Of a DNA stretch of 64,000 nt, positions 57,152 to 64,000 are shown piece after piece. A program made the translations under genes and the position numbers. The notes under the pieces are model-generated. The model searched no databases, was not told the origin of the DNA, and was given only the letters and a program-made list of their open reading frames with translations. Within the stretch, counting starts at the first letter, position 1. Every line of letters begins with the position of its first letter. The stretch is from an uncultured Bacteroidales bacterium (GTDB lineage Bacteria; Bacteroidota; Bacteroidia; Bacteroidales; Paludibacteraceae), in NCBI GenBank assembly GCA_947164985.1, contig CAMUYI010000006.1, positions 1-64,000 on the forward strand, written 5' to 3'.

Positions 57152-57373
57152 TCAAAGAATAAACTCAATCTCCGAGCCCATCACCTCATCAAACTCTTTG
57201 AAAGTCTTAGTCAGGCTTCGGAGGTGTTCAATCTTGTCACTGAGTTCGTCCGTTAATGGAGCCGGGTTCTTCCGTCGGGTTACAGTACGGACATTCTCCG
57301 TATAAAACCAATCCAGTGCCTCCCGGATTAAATGGATGTCTTCGCATCCCATTGTTCTGTGATCTCTCAACAT
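57152..57373 (-). CDS. Hypothetical protein
   Basis: 73-aa early-region ORF. Confidence 0.4.
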   Translation of the reverse strand: MLRDHRTMGCEDIHLIREALDWFYTENVRTVTRRKNPAPLTDELSDKIEHLRSLTKTFKEFDEVMGSEIEFIL

Positions 57374-57416
57374 AAGTGTGAAAATTAAATGTGAAACATA
57401 TATTTGACCATTGACA

Positions 57417-57588
57417 GCGTAAACATCGTAAACATCTTTGATAGATAAGGCTTTACTAAAAGGCTATCTAAATTAACTAAGTTATCTCTTATAAACAATG
57501 TTATTAAATGTTTACAGATGTTTATGCTATAAAAGTTTCTAAGTATTTGAAATAGTGCGAAGTGTACAATGTTTACGTTGTTTACGCA
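57417..57588. repeat. Iteron-like (GATGTTTAC)2 repeats in both orientations
   Basis: GCGTAAACATCGTAAACATC 57417-57436; AATGTTTACAGATGTTTATGC 57507-57527; AATGTTTACGTTGTTTACGC 57568-57587. Confidence 0.65.
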
Positions 57589-57688
57589 TTTTCGCAAACT
57601 ATTTCGCAATTTACGTCTATAAATTAAATGCGCACCCCCTATAAGACAGGGTAGTGCGCACCTATAAACAGTGATATCATTGCGACGA

Positions 57689-60600
57689 TTACACATGGCT
57701 TTGATCGTCATCTATAAGGTTGAGTTCATACTGCTCAACGAGTTTATCATAGTCGAAACAAAAGGACTGTGTAGTCTTTGAGACCTTAGCTTTTCCCTTG
57801 GAGCCGTCCGCATGTTCCGTGGTAGTAGTAATGACTTCGCCATTCTCGGTAGTGTCGTATCGCTTGACTTTCTTACCCAGATATGGCGTGCTATTCATTA
57901 GATAGTACTCCAACGAGGACTGCGGCAACAATGTTTCGGCTATTTGATGGCCATACATTGTGTAGAGCGTCAAGGCTCGCGTCTGCTTGATATACAATAC
58001 GCGTTTAGGTTGGCTGAATACGTATTCGCCTTTGTCTTTCGTATCGAGACCGGTTTCGTATTCAACCATGTAGTCGCCATCTTGAACCAGCGTACCATCG
58101 TCGCTCAAGAAAGAAATGATAGACCAGAAAACGGCTATCTCATTGGTCTTCTTAATGAGCTTATTCTGATAGATAACTCCCTCGGTGCAAATCCTCAGCA
58201 AATCAGCATACGTATAGGGCAGATCCAACAACGGCTGCATAACAGCAAATGCAGCCAGTGGCACCACCCAGTTGCGGAAGATACGATCTTCTATACCGGT
58301 GGGAGGAAGTGCCCCATTCAAATCGTCAAAGGCATTGATGAAGGCTTGCCGAAAGCGATGCTCAAACTGCGGTCTGTGACTGAGGATTTCCAACGTGAGA
58401 TGCGTGCAGCCTAAGTTGCGAACCTCCATCAGCTTATCGATACGTTTCTTGGCATCCGTAGAGAACTCTGTATTGGCATAGTTCAGGAATATGAAACGTG
58501 AGAAAAGCGCCACGTCTGCGGTTGCCATATCTTGACCGGTAACAATCACTCCGCACTTGACATCCGATATTTCGCGCTTCTGATCCTTATCCATGCTCAT
58601 CCTGGTTCTGCCGACACCATCCCACAAACCTTTGAGCAGTTCGCGCTTCTCACCATCTATGTAGTTTTTGAACTCATCCAAATGGACGAGCGCATTGGAA
58701 CATTCCGCCACAGATTCAGCCAATGAAGCCAACGTGGCCGTCATAAGGTTTGGCGCTTTATAGTCGGCGATAAAGAAGGTGGTGAAGAAAGAAGCAAAGG
58801 TGGATTTACCGCTTCCTTTCGGACCAAAGATATTGAGGATGGGGAAGTTGGTCGTCCTCGTCACAATGACATCACGAAATAAGGTAGCCAAGAGAAAGGC
58901 AAACGCCACTTTTCCATTGTCGCCAAAGACATCAATCACTCTGGAGACATACTCTTTGAGTGTGATGCCGTTCAGATTACTATGTACAAAGCTCCGCTGG
59001 TACTTGTAATCTTCCGCTCTCTTGAAACAGGAAAAGGCGGGAATGAACTGGTTCCCATGGTCCGGCAAAGGTACAATGCCGTACTTATCCACCGGATACC
59101 ATGTGCCTTGGTAGTGTATGCCATTACCAAAGGCAAAAAAGCCGGCACTTTGCCAACCGAGTTGGTCAATGCGTGTTGCTGTCTCGGTCTTTTCATATAG
59201 ATAGGCTTTCAGCTGCATCAATCGTGCTGAAGATGCTTTCCATAGGTAATTGCCCAAGCCCTCTATGCGCTGGCAGAATTTCTGCAGGCTCGTAAGATCT
59301 TCCTGCTTGAGTTCAATCACCTCATGGCGCCCGGCATCGTTGACGATCTCAAAGATACGTACTGCGCTTTGCGCGTCACGTATATGAAAGAGCGGGTGCA
59401 AAACGAAGTTGGACCACTCAACCATCTTGTTATCCGAGCCCATAGAAGCATAATGATTGCCTAACTGCTGAAAGCCGTAATTTTCCAGCAACTCTTGGTT
59501 CGATTGCCCCTGCTTGCGCAGCTGCTCCTCGACCATTCTTTGGCGCGCTTTCTTAATGGCTTTACTCCATGTGCCACGACCCTGAATAATCTTGTTAAGT
59601 TGATCGATATAGCGGTTCTGCTCGTGTGCCTCATCGTGCAGTGCAACTAAATCCGCTATCTCGTCAATTGTATCAATAGTGACCTCGCCATCTTCATTCT
59701 CGCGCTTCTTGGCATACCATATAATGAAATCCTCCTCTGTCAACTTACCCCATAGTGCAGGGTTTTTACAAAATGAATCAGGATCCTGTTTGGTTCCTTT
59801 CTCCCCGGGTGGCAACTCACGAACATACACACGAAAGCCAAGCTTCAAGGCTTGCTTTCCGGATTTCATTACCTTATGTATGCCTGTGCCATATTCTTCT
59901 CCGACTTTTGGCGGGTCGTAATCCGGAATAAAGCAAAGGTTACGGCTATATCGTTTGAGTGCCTTCAGTTGCTGATCGGTCCAGTCTGAACCCAATGAAG
60001 CAACGGCATTCAATACCTCAATAGACTGCAGCCGTAACACATCTGGCGCGCCCTCGACCAGATAGAATTTATCTTCTTTCGCACCGGAAGAAGCGGCAAC
60101 ATCGATACCGAAAATAGAATAGCTTTTCTGATAGAGCAGGTTATTCTTCGTATTGAGGTATTTGGCGTGCTCCTTATCCGATAGAGCACGAGCGGTGTAA
60201 CCAATAATGCGAGCGTAATTGTCCCGAATAGGGATCATCAGTCGCCCCCGGAAGAAAGCGTAAGGATCTTTCCCATCCTTTCTTCCCAAGACACCCATCT
60301 CCAGTAACACATCAACACTAAGCGCAGATAGTTTGACAAACTTGAGGAAATCTTCGCTCGATGTCACAGCATAGCCAATACCGCACGACGATACAAACTC
60401 ATCTCCCCATCGCTCCTTCGCATAGTTGAGCGCCAGTATTGACTCGTCATTCGCAGCATAGAGGTTAGAAACAAAATGCTTTTGGATTACCTCGTATGCA
60501 GCGAACATGGCTTCTCTCTTCTTATCGTTCTCTTGCTCCTCCGGCGTTCGCTCCTGTTTATCCTCTTCCACTTTGATATGGTACTTCTCTGCCAGATACC

Positions 60601-60850
60601 GAACGGCATCCGGGAAATTGTAGCCCATTTTCTTTCGTATAAAGGCGATAGCGTCACCGCTTTCGCCACAACCAAAGCAGTGCCAATAACCACGGCTTTC
60701 ACGTATATGGAGCGATGGAGTCTTTTCTTGGTGCAACGGGCAACAACAGACATCATCAGAGCCTGCCTTGCGAATGTCGGCAAACTCCTTTATAATTTCG
60801 CGCACAGACACTTGCGCGCGCACTGCTTCAATAGTAGATTGGGAAATCAT
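57689..60850 (-). CDS. DNA primase-helicase fusion (CHC2 zinc finger, TOPRIM-like, ATPase)
   Basis: CCPLHQEKTPSLHIRESRGYWHCFGCGESGDAIAFI; LNIFGPKGSGKSTFASFF. Confidence 0.88.
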   Translation of the reverse strand: MISQSTIEAVRAQVSVREIIKEFADIRKAGSDDVCCCPLHQEKTPSLHIRESRGYWHCFGCGESGDAIAFIRKKMGYNFPDAVRYLAEKYHIKVEEDKQERTPEEQENDKKREAMFAAYEVIQKHFVSNLYAANDESILALNYAKERWGDEFVSSCGIGYAVTSSEDFLKFVKLSALSVDVLLEMGVLGRKDGKDPYAFFRGRLMIPIRDNYARIIGYTARALSDKEHAKYLNTKNNLLYQKSYSIFGIDVAASSGAKEDKFYLVEGAPDVLRLQSIEVLNAVASLGSDWTDQQLKALKRYSRNLCFIPDYDPPKVGEEYGTGIHKVMKSGKQALKLGFRVYVRELPPGEKGTKQDPDSFCKNPALWGKLTEEDFIIWYAKKRENEDGEVTIDTIDEIADLVALHDEAHEQNRYIDQLNKIIQGRGTWSKAIKKARQRMVEEQLRKQGQSNQELLENYGFQQLGNHYASMGSDNKMVEWSNFVLHPLFHIRDAQSAVRIFEIVNDAGRHEVIELKQEDLTSLQKFCQRIEGLGNYLWKASSARLMQLKAYLYEKTETATRIDQLGWQSAGFFAFGNGIHYQGTWYPVDKYGIVPLPDHGNQFIPAFSCFKRAEDYKYQRSFVHSNLNGITLKEYVSRVIDVFGDNGKVAFAFLLATLFRDVIVTRTTNFPILNIFGPKGSGKSTFASFFTTFFIADYKAPNLMTATLASLAESVAECSNALVHLDEFKNYIDGEKRELLKGLWDGVGRTRMSMDKDQKREISDVKCGVIVTGQDMATADVALFSRFIFLNYANTEFSTDAKKRIDKLMEVRNLGCTHLTLEILSHRPQFEHRFRQAFINAFDDLNGALPPTGIEDRIFRNWVVPLAAFAVMQPLLDLPYTYADLLRICTEGVIYQNKLIKKTNEIAVFWSIISFLSDDGTLVQDGDYMVEYETGLDTKDKGEYVFSQPKRVLYIKQTRALTLYTMYGHQIAETLLPQSSLEYYLMNSTPYLGKKVKRYDTTENGEVITTTTEHADGSKGKAKVSKTTQSFCFDYDKLVEQYELNLIDDDQSHV

Positions 60851-60852
60851 AG

Positions 60853-61128
60853 TTATTCAGACAACTCTAAGTCAAACTCCTTTAGAGGTTTACCGTCCTT
60901 ACTATATGCCGTGCCGTCAGAGTGCAGATACACATCCTTGCGCAGGATGAGAATATGGCCAACACCACCAACAACTTCACGCTTAGTATAAGGTGCAGAA
61001 ACGACCGCCCGGTTAACCACAGTGGGGTCAAGGCGGTTAAAGAATACCTTCAGGAACTGCATCCCGCGGTCACTAACGGCTTTGTTCCATGATGCCCATG
61101 GATAATAGCATTTCTTGTGTGCAGCCAT
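60853..61128 (-). CDS. Hypothetical protein
   Basis: 91-aa early ORF. Confidence 0.45.
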   Translation of the reverse strand: MAAHKKCYYPWASWNKAVSDRGMQFLKVFFNRLDPTVVNRAVVSAPYTKREVVGGVGHILILRKDVYLHSDGTAYSKDGKPLKEFDLELSE

Positions 61129-61300
61129 ACTTAATCATTAAATGTTTAATCTTCAACAAATCTGACGGGAACATGTTCCCATGATGTACTCTGTAATAGA
61201 ACGTGGAATTGGGGATTCCTAACAGGGGCATTGCAGCCTTCCTAAAATCCATTCGATCCGCCTTATCGAGCGAAGTGTAAAACCGAGCAAATGGTCTCAT
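61073..61300 (-). CDS. Small early protein, possible DNA-binding
   Basis: 75 aa, first gene after the divergent control region. Confidence 0.45.
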   Translation of the reverse strand: MRPFARFYTSLDKADRMDFRKAAMPLLGIPNSTFYYRVHHGNMFPSDLLKIKHLMIKYGCTQEMLLSMGIMEQSR

Positions 61301-61430
61301 GACTTATCTGTTTTGTATATTCATTACTTTGCAATTACTAATCTATTAGTCGTATTTTTGTGCAAAAGTACTACTTTTTCATCAAATATGCAAATAAAAA
61401 TAGAAAAAATGACATAAAATTGAATTTTTT

Positions 61431-61476
61431 ATTTGGAAAATTTGGAATAATTGGAATTTTTTTGTAATTTTGCAGC
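61431..61476 (+). promoter_or_regulatory. Repressor promoter with TTTGGA repeats
   Basis: TTTG-N20-TAATTTTG; ATTTGGAAAATTTGGAATAATTGGAATTTTTTTGTAATTTTGC. Confidence 0.7.
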
Positions 61477-61529
61477 GGATTTCGAAACGAGAAGAAACCG
61501 AAGTTGCAAAAATCAAACTAAACAAATAT

Positions 61530-61886
61530 ATGTATAACGTTGAAATTGTAGATCGGCTAATGAGGGAGCAGAAGAAGTCAGCTTCTGATATGGCGGAGTT
61601 CATCTATGGGAACCGCAGACGTTCTGTAGTCCATCTGGTAAAAGAGGGTGCAAACCCGACAGCAGAATTGATTGAGAAAGTGGCTGACTTCCTCGATGTA
61701 TCAATAGATGAGCTCTTTGGTCGATACAACCCTCGCAATGCCAATGACCGTGATGTAGAGTTGATGGAAAAACTCATCCGGGCACAGGAAGCGCAGATCA
61801 ATATGAGTAATGAAGCGAACGAGCTTCTGAAGTCAAAAATCAGGCTCTTGGAATTTGAGCTAAATGAGGTAAAACATGCCAAATAA
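61530..61886 (+). CDS. XRE-family HTH repressor-like protein
   Basis: ADFLDVSIDELFG and helix-turn-helix region; opposite strand to the early operon. Confidence 0.7.
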   Translation: MYNVEIVDRLMREQKKSASDMAEFIYGNRRRSVVHLVKEGANPTAELIEKVADFLDVSIDELFGRYNPRNANDRDVELMEKLIRAQEAQINMSNEANELLKSKIRLLEFELNEVKHAK

Positions 61887-62119
61887 AAATTCCAACTTTT
61901 TGTATACCTAACTTGGAATAATTATTTTGCCGTTCGGAACGTACTGAAAACATGCACATTATAATACACGAAACGACTAATATATTAGTTGAAAACGTGT
62001 CTGTTTCGAACCAAAATGACCCTCAAAAAGCCCGAAAATTGAAAAATTGGAAAATGTTAAATAACTGAAAACAAATAAGTTACGACATCGACAAGGTTCG
62101 ATTTTATGTATCTACGACC

Positions 62120-62138
62120 TCGTGGGTTCGAGCCCCAC
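62120..62138 (+). repeat. Right attachment-site core (tRNA T-arm/acceptor fragment)
   Basis: Identical 19-bp core followed by TCTCCACCCC and a hairpin terminator AAAATCAGCACCTTACGTGCTGATTTTT. Confidence 0.75.
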
Positions 62139-62147
62139 TCTCCACCC

Positions 62148-62180
62148 CAAAAAAATCAGCACCTTACGTGCTGATTTTTC
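62148..62180. terminator. Bidirectional hairpin terminator at host junction
   Basis: AAAAAAATCAGCACCTTACGTGCTGATTTTTCTT. Confidence 0.75.
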
Positions 62181-62198
62181 TTATTTATTTCCCGTAAA

Positions 62199-62927
62199 TT
62201 ACGTATATAATCCGCCATTGATGGAGATACATTCTCCGGTGATATAAGCCGCTTCATCAGATGCGAGGAAGGCAACTAAAGCAGCCACTTCTTCCGCGGT
62301 CCCAAAACGGTTCATGGGGATTGTTTTCTTTAGTTCAGCTTCGTCTAAACTTTCTACCATATCGGTCTTAATGAATCCGGGAGCAATGGCATTCACCGTG
62401 ATACGCTTTTTGGCCACTTCTTTTGCAAGTGCTTTGGTCGCAGCAATCATTCCGCCTTTTGCTGCTGCATAATTGCATTGTCCAGGTAGTCCTGTAATGC
62501 CGGAAAGAGATGCTATATTGATGATACGTCCTTGTTTATGGCGAATCATCGGTGTGAGCAAAGGACGAGTGACGTGGTAGAATGAGAATAGATTCGTACG
62601 TAGTACAGTTTCAAAGTCATCAGGTTCCATCCATACGAGCAGATTGTCTTTGCGGATACCGGCATTATTGACCAGCACCTCGATATACTCTTCCGGATGT
62701 GCATCCTGCCATTTCTGTAGCGCATTCTGTACGCTCTCCGAGTTACTGACATCAAACGGCAATAATTCTGCTTGGCCTCCTTGTTCTTGAATCGTCTGCA
62801 ACGTTTCGTTGGCTGCCTTTTCGTTTGATTGATAATTGATTACAACAACATACCCGATTTGGGCAAGATGAATAGAGATGGCTTTGCCGATTCCGCGGCT
62901 TCCGCCGGTAACTAATGCATATTTCAT
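62199..62927 (-). CDS. fabG: 3-oxoacyl-ACP reductase FabG-like (host)
   Basis: TGGSRGIGKAIS, NNAG, YAAAKGG SDR motifs. Confidence 0.9.
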   Translation of the reverse strand: MKYALVTGGSRGIGKAISIHLAQIGYVVVINYQSNEKAANETLQTIQEQGGQAELLPFDVSNSESVQNALQKWQDAHPEEYIEVLVNNAGIRKDNLLVWMEPDDFETVLRTNLFSFYHVTRPLLTPMIRHKQGRIINIASLSGITGLPGQCNYAAAKGGMIAATKALAKEVAKKRITVNAIAPGFIKTDMVESLDEAELKKTIPMNRFGTAEEVAALVAFLASDEAAYITGECISINGGLYT

Positions 62928-62933
62928 AGGTGC

Positions 62934-63299
62934 TTATAATTTTTCTAATTGTGCCTTTATCTTTACATATATCGTGTTTGCATCACGTACTTCTGCATGA
63001 AGAGTGTTATCCGTTCCGATTCGGAGATAGATATCCAGCGTGGTATCTTCCGACGGAATGATGATACGGAGGAACTTACACTGCTTTATACGAGTGATGC
63101 GCAGTTGTTCGCCCAAAGCAGTCTCTGCACAGTCCTTGACAATTTGCAATTGGCATACTCCGGGGGCAACCGGTTGGTTTGGAAAATGTCCTTTATATAC
63201 TTTACAATCGGGGTTAAGACGAACCGTAAATAGCCACTCTTCTGGACTAATATTCTCTTGTTGTAAAACCGTATAATAATTTTGTATAGCCATTGTCAA
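62934..63299 (-). CDS. 3-hydroxyacyl-ACP dehydratase-like (host)
   Basis: YKGHFPNQPVAPGVCQLQIV hotdog motif. Confidence 0.8.
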   Translation of the reverse strand: MTMAIQNYYTVLQQENISPEEWLFTVRLNPDCKVYKGHFPNQPVAPGVCQLQIVKDCAETALGEQLRITRIKQCKFLRIIIPSEDTTLDIYLRIGTDNTLHAEVRDANTIYVKIKAQLEKL

Positions 63300-63727
63300 A
63301 TGAGTTTATGTTGTTTCTGCCACTGCTCATAGAACGGCGGGATAGCCGGCAAGAACTCTCCTTCCTTACTAAGGAAGAGTTGCACACTTTCGGCTGTTAG
63401 TATAATTTGTGAGGTGCGCAAGTTGGTAATCGTATAATGAAAAACCATTTTTGCTCCCTCTGCATAATGATAGATGATTTTCACCGCCAGTTCGTCGCCT
63501 AACGTCGCCATACCGCGGTAGTGGAGCTGGAGGTCATAGATCGGCGCCACAAAGCCATGATTATACATGTCCATATACCCGAATCCGTATTGCTCTCCCC
63601 ATTTCTCACGTGCATCTTCCAGATAGGCGATGTAACTGCCGTGCCAAACCATTTGGAGTGCATCTAGTTCTCCGAACCGAACTCGGACGTTCTGTGTTAG
63701 TTCAAGATCAGTCTTTATAGTTTTCAT
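63296..63727 (-). CDS. Acyl-CoA/ACP thioesterase, 4HBT-like (host)
   Basis: VRFGELDALQMVWHGSYIAYLEDAREKW. Confidence 0.85.
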   Translation of the reverse strand: MKTIKTDLELTQNVRVRFGELDALQMVWHGSYIAYLEDAREKWGEQYGFGYMDMYNHGFVAPIYDLQLHYRGMATLGDELAVKIIYHYAEGAKMVFHYTITNLRTSQIILTAESVQLFLSKEGEFLPAIPPFYEQWQKQHKLI

Positions 63728-64000
63728 CTTCTCGTAATTGTACAAATTTGCTATTGTTAATAAAGGAGTCAGTCAGTCCGGCAGCTGCAAACCCACCGTC
63801 ATTGGCAATATTCTGCATGGTGACATAGCGTGTGTAGTCAGAGAAAAGCATCACGCACACATCCGCGCAGGAATCGGGTGTCGCATTCCCTAAAGGAGAC
63901 ATATCTTCTGTGAATGCCTGCATGATTTTAAACTCGCCAAAACTTTTGGTTGCATTGGTCCGAGTCGGTGATTGAGAAACAGTATTGATTCGTACATGTT
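63708..64000 (-). CDS. Enoyl-ACP reductase FabI-like, C-terminal part (host, truncated by window)
   Basis: In-frame reading to window edge INTVSQSPTRTNATKSFGEFKIMQAFTEDMSPLGNATPDSCADVCVMLFSDYTRYVTMQNIANDGGF. Confidence 0.75.
   Translation of the reverse strand, partial: HVRINTVSQSPTRTNATKSFGEFKIMQAFTEDMSPLGNATPDSCADVCVMLFSDYTRYVTMQNIANDGGFAAAGLTDSFINNSKFVQLREDENYKD

Larger units (their letters stand above)
274..62138. mobile_element. Integrated siphovirus-type prophage bounded by tRNA 3'-end direct repeats
   Basis: 19-bp identical TCGTGGGTTCGAGCCCCAC at 274-292 and 62120-62138, both followed by a tRNA-acceptor-like TCCACCCC; encloses integrase, terminase, portal, capsid, tape measure, lysis genes, primase and repressor. 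Confidence 0.9.

Noticed and set aside
57385-57711. 108-aa minus ORF downstream of the primase
   Set aside because: Overlaps the primase end, the hairpin and the iteron-like repeats; composition looks noncoding.
1-64000. Diversity-generating retroelement or retron
   Set aside because: No reverse transcriptase motif (e.g. YxDD context) recognised in any ORF and no obvious TR/VR pair.
1-64000. Mu-like transposable phage
   Set aside because: No DDE transposase/MuB; integrase of tyrosine type and tRNA-core repeats indicate site-specific integration.

Overview
The window holds an apparently complete, roughly 61.8 kb siphovirus-type prophage of a Bacteroidales-like host. It lies between two copies of a tRNA 3'-end core, TCGTGGGTTCGAGCCCCAC, at 274-292 and 62120-62138. 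Right of it is host DNA with fatty-acid/aryl-polyene-like genes (fabG, hydroxyacyl-ACP dehydratase, thioesterase, C-terminus of a FabI-like reductase). The integrase (487-1752, +) and an XRE-type repressor (about 61530-61886, +) sit at opposite ends; almost everything between is on the minus strand. Read right to left on the minus strand, the modules are: primase-helicase; small early genes; a tRNA-Ala(GGC); a large restriction/defence-like operon (PLD-SNF2 helicase, Eco57I-like methylase, SF1 helicase, AlbA_2 protein, WYL regulator); UmuDC; a noncoding-rich accessory region with a PAD/agmatine-deiminase-like enzyme and ArdA; head genes; terminase; a cargo operon with a radical SAM trio; and tail and lysis genes. 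Signals beyond gene calls that I consider most worth checking: (1) five late promoters with a shared GTCTTTTC-N19-TAnnTTTGC architecture; (2) a defence-operon promoter nearly identical to the repressor promoter; (3) a 34-bp promoter/operator repeat upstream of both accessory operons; (4) four small-RNA-like units sharing a covarying terminator hairpin; (5) a plus-strand ncRNA between the terminase genes; (6) an 84-bp higher-order repeat with 14-nt phasing; (7) a translationally coupled radical SAM / Cys-motif protein / GYGY-repeat lipoprotein cassette. All product names come from reading the translations; no database search was run.
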